NCBI GenBank assembly: GCA_947475465.1
Contig: CANJLK010000004.1
Location: 1-64,000, forward strand
DNA length: 64,000 nucleotides
Direction: 5' to 3'
Origin: Caulobacteraceae bacterium
Lineage (GTDB): Bacteria > Pseudomonadota > Alphaproteobacteria > Caulobacterales > Caulobacteraceae
The notes under the pieces are model-generated. The model did no database searches and was not told the DNA's origin. It was given only the letters and a program-made list of their open reading frames with translations. Position 1 is the first letter of the stretch; every line of letters starts with the position of its first letter. The translations under genes were made by a program, and so were the position numbers. Below, in pieces: positions 1 through 7,995 of this stretch.

Positions 1-1402
1 CGCCGTACTTGGCGTCGGGCACGCCCACCACCTGGGCCAGGTTGATGGCCGGATGGGTGGCCAGGTAGGATTCCACCTCCAGGGCCGAAACGTTCTCGCC
101 GCCGACCTTCAGCTGGTCCTTCAGGCGGCCATGGAAGTAGATCAGGCCGTCGTCGTCTATCGTCGCGGAGTCACCGGTCAGGAAGAAGCCATCCGGGGTG
201 AAGGCCTCCTTGGTGTGGACCGGATCGTTGAAGTAGCCGCTGAACAGGCCGACGCCATTCACCGCGAGCTCGCCCTTTTGATTGGCCGGCAGCACCGCGC
301 GAGTCTCAGGGTCGAGGATGCGGGCTTCCCAACCGTCAAGAGGCGGCCCGCAGGAGCTGAGCCGCTGCGCCTCAGAATTGGTGGGCAAGGTGTAGGCGAC
401 GGTGCCTGTGGTCTCGGTCATGCCGAACGCGCTGAGCAGGGGCACGGTGGGGAAGGCGTCCTGGATCTTGCGCTGCACATCCTTGGGCGCGACGTCGAAG
501 ACATAACGCAGCTTCGGCATCGGCGTGGTCTTGAACCGGGGATGCTCGGTGATCGCCAGGGTAATCGTCGGGAACAGCGGATAGAGGACCGTCGGCTCGA
601 CCTGCGCGATCTGATCGAAGGCGGCGTCCGGATCGAAGTGGGACAGGCCCACATAGAAGCCGCCCTGCCGGAAGATCATCATGATGAACAGCAGGCCGCC
701 GATGTGGAACATCGGCAGCGGGCACCACCAGACATCCGTTTCCGTGAGCGAAAACCGTTCGGCCACCGCCTTGGCGTTCATGAAGAAGGCGCGGTGAGAC
801 AGGATGCAGCCCTTGGGCTTGGCGGTCGTGCCCGAGGTGTACATCAGGAAGGCGGGGTCCTCCGGATCGACAGCGACGTCCACCGAGTCCGTCGCCTGCG
901 CCAGGCCGGCGAGCGGGACAAATCCCTTACCCTTGCCGTCGATGCTGACAATGCAGCGAAGGGCGGGCGCGGCGGGAAGCGACAGGGCCGTTGGGTCGGT
1001 AGCCCGCAGAAGACCCGGCAGGGTCTCGTCTAGTAGGGCAGAGTAGTCGACCACGCCCTCGATCCGCTCGCAGGTGAAGAGCGCCTTCATGCCGGAGTTT
1101 GAGATCAGGTGGCTCAACTCTGCCGACTTGAACCGCGTGTTCATCGGCACCACCGCCACGCCGATCATCGCCGCGCCGAGCATGATCTCGACAAGGGTGA
1201 CGCTGTTGGGCAGCAAAACCCCGATCACGTCGCCGCGTGTCAGCCCAAGCCCCAGCATCTGGCGGGCGCGGGTTTCCACCTGGACCACCAACTCGGCGTA
1301 GCTGCGCTGCTCATCATCGACCCGTATGGCAGGCGCATCGCCCCGCAACGCGGCGGACTGCTTGAGGATCTCAGCGAGAGGCAATGTGCGTGGCGATGGC
1401 AT
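1..1402 (-). CDS. Acyl-CoA synthetase (AMP-forming), 3' end cut by window edge
   Basis: ATP-dependent ligase expected to activate a carboxylic acid to its acyl-CoA through an acyl-adenylate. The visible 467 residues start at an ATG at 1402 preceded by GGGGAG. The adenylation P-loop YTSGTTAKPKG lies near 850-800, and the frame reaches the C-terminal motif VVGVPDAKYG at the window edge, so only about the last 50-60 residues should be missing. The start diverges from the PhyH-family gene across a 179-base spacer. It could supply the CoA esters used by the acyl-CoA dehydrogenases further on. Chain length and substrate cannot be told. The family is certain; membership of the fatty-acyl-CoA ligase group is likely. 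Confidence 0.93.
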   Translation of the reverse strand, partial: MPSPRTLPLAEILKQSAALRGDAPAIRVDDEQRSYAELVVQVETRARQMLGLGLTRGDVIGVLLPNSVTLVEIMLGAAMIGVAVVPMNTRFKSAELSHLISNSGMKALFTCERIEGVVDYSALLDETLPGLLRATDPTALSLPAAPALRCIVSIDGKGKGFVPLAGLAQATDSVDVAVDPEDPAFLMYTSGTTAKPKGCILSHRAFFMNAKAVAERFSLTETDVWWCPLPMFHIGGLLFIMMIFRQGGFYVGLSHFDPDAAFDQIAQVEPTVLYPLFPTITLAITEHPRFKTTPMPKLRYVFDVAPKDVQRKIQDAFPTVPLLSAFGMTETTGTVAYTLPTNSEAQRLSSCGPPLDGWEARILDPETRAVLPANQKGELAVNGVGLFSGYFNDPVHTKEAFTPDGFFLTGDSATIDDDGLIYFHGRLKDQLKVGGENVSALEVESYLATHPAINLAQVVGVPDAKYG

Positions 1403-1485
1403 GTTTCTCCCCTGACGCTGCCGCGCCCGGCCGACCCGCCCGCCGCTTAAAAACCGCGCGGAGCTTGTGGTTCAGCATTGCGCAC

Positions 1486-1550
1486 TTTTTTGAAAAAACG
1501 TACCAACCCTTCAAGCGCGGATAGCGCACAAGCATCGACGATGCAATCGC
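1486..1550 (+). promoter_or_regulatory. Duplicated promoter/leader element, copy A (upstream of PhyH gene)
   Basis: An AT-rich block followed by CGTACCAAC, AAGCGC, AGCGCACAAGCATC and then the perfect inverted repeat GCATCG-A-CGATGC (1532-1544). Over the 38 bases from 1499 it matches 31 of 38 positions of the block at 2568-2605 upstream of TBDR1, and it sits at nearly the same distance from the start codon (32 versus 36 bases). A shared operator or co-regulated promoter is inferred. Confidence 0.6.
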
Positions 1551-1581
1551 CGCTCGAGACCGGGCGACAAGGGAAGGCGCA

Positions 1582-2430
1582 ATGATGAGAATGACGCTTG
1601 ACGACGCCAAGGCTGAGCACAAGGCGATCCAGATCTCGATCGCCGAGGACGTCCGTCCGGTCACGGAGGCCGAACTCGAGTTCTACTACGGCAACGGCTG
1701 GGTGAAGATGGAGCGCCTGATCTCGCCACAGCTTGCGGCGCGGATGCTCGAGCTGGCCAAGGCCGAAATCCTCGACAAGGCGCCGGACGACGTCCGGTCG
1801 CACGATCGCGGCGTCTGGCACGACGTCTATCACCTGGGCCGCGACGACCACATCGAGCCGTTCTACAGCCTGGTCCGATCGCCCGTGATCGGCCGCAACG
1901 CCCAACTGTTCATGCGCCGCGACATCCCGGTCGGCATGCACAACGACATGCTGGCGGTGAAGATGCCCGGCGGCACGCCGACGGGCTGGCATCAGGACTT
2001 CCCGAACTTCCCGCTCGATCGCAACGGGCTCCTCACCTTCTGGATCGCCCTGGACGACCTGACCCCCGAGCAGGGGACCATGCATTTCCAGTCTGGCTCC
2101 CACAAGGAAGGGCCGCTGGGACGCCGCAATCTGGGCGCCGACGAGCGCGGCCTGCTCGACCACGTGCCCTATCTTGAAAAGCTCTACCCCCGCTCAGAGC
2201 CGATCAGCCTCAAGGCCGGCGACTGCACGGTGCACTCGTGCATGGTGGTGCACGGCGCGCCCGCCAATCTCACCGACCGGCCGCGCTGGTCGTACCTGCT
2301 GAGCTGCTATCCCGGCGACGCCTGCTGGACCGGTGCGCCGCACCACAACTTCAATGCCGATGCGGGCCTGACGCCTGGCCAGCCCGCGCTGTCGCCCAGG
2401 TTCCCGATCATCGCTCAACCGCGCGGCTGA
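1582..2430 (+). CDS. Phytanoyl-CoA dioxygenase (PhyH) family protein
   Basis: Probable Fe(II)/2-oxoglutarate-dependent oxygenase of 282 residues that would hydroxylate an acyl-CoA or other small molecule. The metal-binding HxD motif is H137-Q-D139 in GWHQDF. The distal His is H224 in VVHGAPAN, and R235 in RPRW is placed to bind 2-oxoglutarate, so the facial triad looks complete. The start ATG follows GGGAAGG. It is read with, but 227 bases before, TBDR1, and the two share a duplicated promoter element, which suggests joint control. Family members act on phytanoyl-CoA, ectoine, alkylsulfonates and many natural products, so the substrate is open. Confidence 0.88.
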   Translation: MMRMTLDDAKAEHKAIQISIAEDVRPVTEAELEFYYGNGWVKMERLISPQLAARMLELAKAEILDKAPDDVRSHDRGVWHDVYHLGRDDHIEPFYSLVRSPVIGRNAQLFMRRDIPVGMHNDMLAVKMPGGTPTGWHQDFPNFPLDRNGLLTFWIALDDLTPEQGTMHFQSGSHKEGPLGRRNLGADERGLLDHVPYLEKLYPRSEPISLKAGDCTVHSCMVVHGAPANLTDRPRWSYLLSCYPGDACWTGAPHHNFNADAGLTPGQPALSPRFPIIAQPRG

Positions 2431-2554
2431 TCCCCCCAAGCCCTTGCCAGGGCGCCCGGGCGGCTCGTCCAGGGCTGCTGGCCGTGACCGAAATGCCACG
2501 ACTGTTCCATTGGGCGGAACGCCTGGGGCGAATGTCGCGGGCGGGGGATTGAAT

Positions 2555-2622
2555 TATTTTGTAAAATCGTACCAACTTCTTAAGCGCCAACAGCGCACAA
2601 GCATCCAAGAAGATGCAACGCC
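2555..2622 (+). promoter_or_regulatory. Duplicated promoter/leader element, copy B (upstream of TBDR1)
   Basis: Second copy of the element at 1486-1550. It has an AT-rich start, CGTACCAAC, TTAAGCGC, AGCGCACAAGCATC and the inverted repeat GCATC (2601-2605) / GATGC (2612-2616). Its inverted-repeat spacer is three bases longer than in copy A. Similarity continues weakly toward the ribosome site. It is likely the promoter or operator region of the TBDR1 operon. Confidence 0.6.
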
Positions 2623-2657
2623 TCTCGATAGAGGGCGATACTGGGGAGGGACCTGAG

Positions 2658-5471
2658 ATGAGTGACCACTTCGCTCTGCGCCGTCTTGCGCGGCCCACGA
2701 CAACCTTTGGCGCCAAGCGCGCTTGGCTTTGCAGCGCCGGCGTCTTCGCCGCGGTGGGCATGGCCGCGGCGCTTGGCTTCGCTGCGCCGGCCAGCGCCGC
2801 CGAGGCCGCCGCGCCTGCCAAGGCGCCTGTCACCGACCTGGGCGACGTGGTCGTCACCGCCCGCCGGGTGGAAGAACGCATTCAGGACGTGCCCGTCACG
2901 GTGACCGCCCTCAGTCAGGCCAAGCTCGACGCCCTGGTGGTCAACAACATCGGCGACCTCGCCAAGCTCTCCCCCGGCCTGCAGGTCACGAGCTGTGTTT
3001 CCGGATCGTCCACGGGCGGCGCCTCCTGCTCGGTGAACATCCGCGGCTTCACCTCGAACCGGGGCTCGGCCTTCGGCACTATCGCCTTCTACTTCGCCGA
3101 CGCCGCCGACATGTTCCAGTCGGACTACGACCTGCAGTCGATCCAGGTCCTGAAGGGCCCGCAAGGCACCCTGTTCGGCGACACGGTGACGGGGGGCGCG
3201 CTGCTCTTCACGCCGAAGAAGCCGAGCGGCCTGAAGAACTCCGGCTTCATCACCGCCGAGGGTGGCAACCTCAACTATCACCAGCTGACCGCCGCCTACG
3301 AAAACACCTTCCTGGACGGCAAGGTGAACTTCCGCCTGTCGGGCCAATACCGCCGCCGCGCGGGCTACGGCACGGTGCACTATTCCTTCGGCGGCAGCGG
3401 AGAGGTGGCTGACGTCAACCAGCTCTACCTGCGCGGCTCCCTGGTCCTGAAGCCCATCGACCAGCTCGAAAACTACACGGTAGCGCTGTGGCAGCGGGAC
3501 AAGACCAACGGCGGCCTGCAACCGATCGCCTACTATGACGCGCGGTTCTTCTCCGCCGCGACCCGCAATCTTGTGCCGAGCGCCACGCCGGCGTCGGCAG
3601 CGCTCTATGAATATTTCACCGGACAGACCCCCCCTCCCGGCCTGACCTTCCCGCAGATCGCCGCGTCGGATTTCGCACGTCAGACGGCGGCGGGCCCGGA
3701 TGAGGTCTGGTCGAACCTGGACGCCCACTACAAGCAGATTTCGGTCGGTGTCGTGAACCAGACCAAGTGGACGTTCAACGACCACTGGTACATCCGCAAC
3801 ATCTACCAGCTGCGCTGGATCCCCGAGGTCATCGGCGGCAACCAGAACTACGACGGCTCCATGGCCGCGTTCCTCCAGAAGGCCGCGCCGCAGGTTCCCA
3901 CCGCCGGGGCCGCCGCCTTCGCCACCAACTTCGCCAAGGTGGACAATGGCTGGAACAATCGGCAGTGGACGGACGAAGTCCAGGTGGTCGGCGACATGTT
4001 CGACAACCGGCTTAAGCTGCAAGGCGGGTACTACCATCGCGAGGACCGGCCGGGCGACTACTACGGCGCCTTCCCGTACCGCTATCCATCCCCGGCAGTG
4101 AACCAAAACCTGGCCTTCCAGGCTATCGCGGCCTACCAAACGGCTGCCCAGTGCAGCACGGCGACATTCACCTCACCGGTACCCTGCTACAAGATCACGA
4201 CCTTCGAGCGACACTCAGACGCGTTCTATGGTCAGGCGACCTGGGCGGTGACCGACAAGTTGAACCTGACCGCTGGCGGGCGGCAATCCAAGATCAGCCC
4301 CGGGATCACCAAGACCGCCGAACTGCCCACCTACTTCAGCAACTACACCGCCAGCAATGGCGTGGTCGTGGCTGTGCCAGTGCCGGTGCCCTACAACACG
4401 CCGATCCCCGGCTCGCCGGTCACCCAGACCCAGCAACCCGGCTACAACTCGTTCACCTACTCGCTGACAGCGGACTACAAGGTCGACGACGACACTCTGG
4501 TCTATATTGCCCACCGCAAGGGCTTCAAGCCAGGCGGCACCAATCCGACCCTGCCGACCACCGACCCGCTGTTCGCGTTCGGCCCCGAGACCATCAAGGA
4601 CGTGGAAATCGGGGTGAAGCGCGACTGGGCGGTCGGTGGCTGGGCCGCACGCACCAACGTCAGCATCTACAAGAACTGGTACGACAACATCCAGACCGGC
4701 ACCCGCCAGGGCGGTACGGTGCTGGTGACCATCAACGGCGGTACGGCTGACTACAAGGGTGCGGAATTCGAAGGCTTCATCACCGACCCGAGCCGTGTGT
4801 TCACCCTCAACATGGCTGTCGGCTACCAAAACGACAAATACGAGACCTTCATCGAGCAGACGTCCTGCTCAGTGCAGTTCTATCGTCAAACACCTGGCGG
4901 CTCCTGTGACTCGACGCTGGTCGGCGGGCAGCCCCTGGTTCCGACCTCCACCCTCATCACCATCGACCACGCCCACGGCACCCTGACCGTCGCAGCGGTC
5001 GCGCCGAGCGCGGCCAACCCCGCCGGTCGAGCGGCGCAGACCTATTCCTTCGAGCCGGACAAGATCACCCCTCAGCTGACCTGGTCGCTACGCCCCGAGA
5101 TCCATCTCGAGCCGTTGCTGGGCGAGAACATCGTCATGGGGCTGAACATCTACCACAATTCCGGTATCGCCGGCGGGCAGGGCAACGGCGCCTCCATCAA
5201 CGCCGGCCTCGCGCCCTACAGCGTCACCGGGGTCTACGGGAACGTCAGTGTACTGACGGCCTACAGCCTGACGAAGTACACTCAGTACGACTTCAGCGCC
5301 GACTGGCACAACATCCACGGCTCGCCCCTGAGCGCGTATCTGCGGGTCACCAACCTGGCCAACAAGCGCTTCCGCTACGGTGATTTCACCACCTTTGGCA
5401 GCGGCGGCACCGCGGCGCCCAGTCCGAACGAGCCCCGGATGGCTCTGGTCGGCGTCAAGTACGACTTCTAG
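2658..5471 (+). CDS. TonB-dependent outer-membrane receptor, six-cysteine type (TBDR1)
   Basis: Outer-membrane active-transport receptor of 937 residues. I chose the ATG at 2658 because GGGGAGGG precedes it; an in-frame ATG at 2613 lies inside the leader element. A signal peptide covers about residues 20-48, ending ASA-AEA. A TonB-box-like DVVVTARR follows at about 63, then the plug (IRGF, VLKGPQGTLFGDTVTGG) and a 22-strand barrel ending in the aromatic signature KYDF. The plug carries C113 and C124 just before IRGF, and two more Cys pairs lie in barrel loops. It is very similar to TBDR4. First gene of an apparent operon with the CMD-like and SDR genes. Substrate unknown. Confidence 0.95.
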   Translation: MSDHFALRRLARPTTTFGAKRAWLCSAGVFAAVGMAAALGFAAPASAAEAAAPAKAPVTDLGDVVVTARRVEERIQDVPVTVTALSQAKLDALVVNNIGDLAKLSPGLQVTSCVSGSSTGGASCSVNIRGFTSNRGSAFGTIAFYFADAADMFQSDYDLQSIQVLKGPQGTLFGDTVTGGALLFTPKKPSGLKNSGFITAEGGNLNYHQLTAAYENTFLDGKVNFRLSGQYRRRAGYGTVHYSFGGSGEVADVNQLYLRGSLVLKPIDQLENYTVALWQRDKTNGGLQPIAYYDARFFSAATRNLVPSATPASAALYEYFTGQTPPPGLTFPQIAASDFARQTAAGPDEVWSNLDAHYKQISVGVVNQTKWTFNDHWYIRNIYQLRWIPEVIGGNQNYDGSMAAFLQKAAPQVPTAGAAAFATNFAKVDNGWNNRQWTDEVQVVGDMFDNRLKLQGGYYHREDRPGDYYGAFPYRYPSPAVNQNLAFQAIAAYQTAAQCSTATFTSPVPCYKITTFERHSDAFYGQATWAVTDKLNLTAGGRQSKISPGITKTAELPTYFSNYTASNGVVVAVPVPVPYNTPIPGSPVTQTQQPGYNSFTYSLTADYKVDDDTLVYIAHRKGFKPGGTNPTLPTTDPLFAFGPETIKDVEIGVKRDWAVGGWAARTNVSIYKNWYDNIQTGTRQGGTVLVTINGGTADYKGAEFEGFITDPSRVFTLNMAVGYQNDKYETFIEQTSCSVQFYRQTPGGSCDSTLVGGQPLVPTSTLITIDHAHGTLTVAAVAPSAANPAGRAAQTYSFEPDKITPQLTWSLRPEIHLEPLLGENIVMGLNIYHNSGIAGGQGNGASINAGLAPYSVTGVYGNVSVLTAYSLTKYTQYDFSADWHNIHGSPLSAYLRVTNLANKRFRYGDFTTFGSGGTAAPSPNEPRMALVGVKYDF

Positions 5472-5483
5472 CTCAAGTGAAGG

Positions 5484-5509
5484 CGCGCCGGAGCCCAGGC
5501 TCCGGCGCG
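5484..5509 (+). terminator. Strong GC hairpin after TBDR1
   Basis: Perfect inverted repeat CGCGCCGGAGCC / GGCTCCGGCGCG with a two-base spacer, 12 bases after the TBDR1 stop. No T-run follows and the next gene starts 47 bases on, so it may be an mRNA-stabilising or partial-termination hairpin rather than a full terminator. A related hairpin follows TBDR4 (52144-52171). Confidence 0.55.
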
Positions 5510-5556
5510 GACTTCTCCGGCGCCGGCCCTGCGCGCGGTGGCCAGGGAGACCCGCC

Positions 5557-6201
5557 ATGTCCTTTCCGCCCCGCCAGCCCGCCCGTTCGGAAATCGCGCC
5601 CGAGAACATCGAATTCTACAATTTCGTCATCGACCGGGCCCGCTACCACAGCAACATGCCCGAGCCTGAGAAAGAGGGCGGCTACTACGCCCACATGCTG
5701 CTGACGCCGGAGATCAGCGCCTCGCTCTGTCGCCAGGGCCAGTACTTCCGTGCGGTGGGCGACAGTCTCGGGAGCTTCTCCCACGCCGATCGGGAATTCG
5801 TCGATCAGATCCTGGGCAAGGACCTGAAGACCAACTGCGTCGCGCTGGGCCATATCAACGACGCCGTCTCCACGGGCGTGCGGATCGAAGCCATCGAAGC
5901 CATCCGCTTCGGCCGCGAAGACGAAGTGCTGAACGAAGATGAAAAGTTGCTCGCCAGCTTCATCCGCAAGGTCATGGCCGGCCAGATGGACCCCGCCACC
6001 TGGGCCCGGATGGAAGCCCGGATCGGCGAGCGCGGCGCCATGGAGTACGCCGCCTGGATTCTCTACCTGCACACGACGATCCGGGGAATCCAGCTGGTCC
6101 GGGCGGGTGAGGAGCCCTCCGACGATCAGGTCGACCAGCTGATCGCCGACATCAAGTCCGGCAAGCATGTGGTCGACGACTACCGCAAGCGGATTTCTTA
6201 G
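5557..6201 (+). CDS. Carboxymuconolactone decarboxylase/AhpD-like family protein
   Basis: 214-residue, mainly helical protein resembling the carboxymuconolactone decarboxylase (CMD) superfamily. The helical core around residues 85-120 reads LKTNCVALGHINDAVSTG, matching the CMD helix that normally carries a Cys and a His. Only one Cys is present, so it is not a peroxiredoxin-reductase-like AhpD with a CxxC centre. The ATG at 5557 follows GGGAGA; in-frame upstream starts lack a ribosome site. It lies between TBDR1 and an SDR on the same strand. Members without a defined pathway are common in such catabolic clusters. Reaction unknown. Confidence 0.7.
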   Translation: MSFPPRQPARSEIAPENIEFYNFVIDRARYHSNMPEPEKEGGYYAHMLLTPEISASLCRQGQYFRAVGDSLGSFSHADREFVDQILGKDLKTNCVALGHINDAVSTGVRIEAIEAIRFGREDEVLNEDEKLLASFIRKVMAGQMDPATWARMEARIGERGAMEYAAWILYLHTTIRGIQLVRAGEEPSDDQVDQLIADIKSGKHVVDDYRKRIS

Positions 6202-6248
6202 CGCGGGCCAGCGGCCCGCCCTACCCGCCCGCCAACGCAGGAGGAACC

Positions 6249-7040
6249 ATGCGCAGCGCGATCCGTGACGGCGCCTTGCGTGGCCGGGTCGCCCTGGTGA
6301 CCGGCGCCAGCAAGAACCTGGGCCGCGCGACCGCCCTCGCCCTGGCCCAGGCTGGGGCCGACGTCGCCGTGACCGCCCAGAGCTCCATCGAAGACATCGA
6401 GGAAACCGCCAGGCTGGTCCGCGACACGGGCCGCCATTCGGTCGCGTTGCTGGGCGATCTGGGCGATCCTAAGGACGTCGGCCAGTTGGTCGACAGGGCC
6501 GTTGCAGAACTGGGCGCCATCGACATTCTGGTGTCAAACGCCGCCCGCCGGCCGCGCAAGTTCTTCCTGGATCTCACCATCGAGGACTGGGACTCGATCA
6601 TGCGCAGCAACCTCTCAGCGTCGTTCTATGTCTCCCGTCTCCTGGTCGGTGGAATGCGCGACCGTGGCTTCGGGCGGATCATCCTGATCGGCGGCCCAGA
6701 CGGACAGCGGCCCGAACACTACAAAGGGGCGGCCACCCGCGCCCACTGCAACACCGCCAAGGCCGGACTTCTCGGCCTGATGAAGGCCATCGCCATGGAA
6801 TTCGGCGCCGACGGGATCACAGCCAACGTCGTCAGCCCCGGATTGATGAACACCGAGAGAGATCCGGTGAACTATCCCCACTGGCCTATGCCGCACGACG
6901 AACTGCGGCGCAGGCTGGCGATCCCGCGCCTGGGCGAAGCGAGCGAGGTGGCCGAAATGTGCGTCTTCCTGGCCAGTGACAGCGCGGCCTATGTGACGGG
7001 CCAGACCCTCAACGTCAGCGGCGGTTGGCTGACGCCATGA
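6249..7040 (+). CDS. SDR-fold protein lacking the catalytic Ser and Tyr
   Basis: 263-residue protein with a classical short-chain dehydrogenase Rossmann fold. It has the cofactor motif TGASKNLGRA near 18-27 and a SNAA version of the NNAG motif. At the active site the usual YxxxK reads C167-N-T-A-K171, so Tyr is Cys, and there is no Ser between residues 145 and 166 where the catalytic Ser should be. Lys171 remains. It may therefore be a non-oxidoreductase SDR or use another mechanism. The start has AGGAGGAACC upstream. It ends the TBDR1-CMD operon and converges with the SDR at 7064. Confidence 0.88.
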   Translation: MRSAIRDGALRGRVALVTGASKNLGRATALALAQAGADVAVTAQSSIEDIEETARLVRDTGRHSVALLGDLGDPKDVGQLVDRAVAELGAIDILVSNAARRPRKFFLDLTIEDWDSIMRSNLSASFYVSRLLVGGMRDRGFGRIILIGGPDGQRPEHYKGAATRAHCNTAKAGLLGLMKAIAMEFGADGITANVVSPGLMNTERDPVNYPHWPMPHDELRRRLAIPRLGEASEVAEMCVFLASDSAAYVTGQTLNVSGGWLTP

Positions 7041-7063
7041 TCGAACGCGCGCCTAGGCACGCT

Positions 7064-7885
7064 TCACGACTGCGCCTCCCTCAGGGCGGCGGCGCGGCGC
7101 GCGCGTTCCTCGGGACTGGCGGCCATGCCGGAGGCCGTCATCAGCTGGGTCTGCGCACCGCCGTCCACGGCCAGGTCGGCGCCGTTGATGAAGCGCGCCT
7201 CGGGGCTCACCAGGAAGGCGATGGCCGCCGCCTGATCCTCACCCACGGAGACGATGCCCAGCGGATTGTTGCCGCGGGTCAGCAACGCCGCCTCGGAGCC
7301 CGGCGGCAACTTGGACATGTTGGCCGTGGAGCCTGGCGAGATGCTGTTCGAGCGGATGCCGTACTTGCCCCAGTCGTTGGCCAACTGGCGGATCATCATC
7401 ATCAGCGCGGCCTTGCTTGGCGAATAGGCGCCCAGCGTCGGCGCGGGCTCGTGGGCGGCGATCGAGCAAACCGCCACGATGCAGCCCTTGGACTCCTTGA
7501 GCATCGGAAAGGCCGCCTTGGCGAGGAGCCAGGTGGCGCGGGTGTTCACGTTGAAGGTCCGGTCCCACTCTTCGACCGAATATTCGAGAAGGTCTTTGCG
7601 CGGCCAGATGCCGGCGATGCTGGCCAGGACGTCGAGGCCGCCGAACGCCTTTTCCGCGTGGGACACGACGGCCTCGCAGGCCGTGGGATCGGTCAGGTCA
7701 GCCGCATGGATCTCGGCCAGGCCGCCCAACGCGCGAACTTCGTCGGCGACCGTGTTCAGCGTACCCTCGGCCATATCGACCAGCAGCAGCCGGGCCTGGC
7801 CGCCGCGGCGGATCGCGTCGGTTGTCAAGGTCTTGGCGGTGGCGCGTCCGATGCCGCCGGCCGCGCCGGTCACAATAGCTCTCAT
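7064..7885 (-). CDS. Short-chain dehydrogenase/reductase (classical SDR)
   Basis: 273-residue NAD(P)-dependent oxidoreductase. The cofactor loop is TGAAGGIGRA near residues 6-15. The catalytic Ser and the YSPSK tetrad motif are present (CSIAAHEP...YSPSKAAL), so it should be an active alcohol dehydrogenase or ketoreductase. The ATG at 7885 follows GGGAGGGATGCGGC. It is transcribed alone, diverging over 110 bases from the flavoprotein gene at 7996 and converging with the SDR at 6249. The substrate is not deducible; a hydroxyl-to-keto step feeding the KstD-like enzyme next door would be plausible. Confidence 0.92.
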   Translation of the reverse strand: MRAIVTGAAGGIGRATAKTLTTDAIRRGGQARLLLVDMAEGTLNTVADEVRALGGLAEIHAADLTDPTACEAVVSHAEKAFGGLDVLASIAGIWPRKDLLEYSVEEWDRTFNVNTRATWLLAKAAFPMLKESKGCIVAVCSIAAHEPAPTLGAYSPSKAALMMMIRQLANDWGKYGIRSNSISPGSTANMSKLPPGSEAALLTRGNNPLGIVSVGEDQAAAIAFLVSPEARFINGADLAVDGGAQTQLMTASGMAASPEERARRAAALREAQS

Positions 7886-7995
7886 GCCGCATCCCTCCCG
7901 CCGCCCTGCTCACCGAGGGCTCCGCCGGGATTAACTACCCTGGGGCCACGGCTGCAAGTCCCTGCGCGAACCCTTGAGTCCAGATGGAGAAGGCC

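Noticed and set aside
53-1033. Long open frame on the plus strand opposite the acyl-CoA synthetase
   Set aside because: It is a shadow of the real minus-strand gene: it lacks any domain, and the minus frame carries the P-loop and C-terminal ligase motifs.
2580-4139. 519-codon minus-strand open frame across TBDR1
   Set aside because: High GC produces long antisense frames; its translation is His/Arg/Val-rich and without domains, and TBDR1 is clearly coding.
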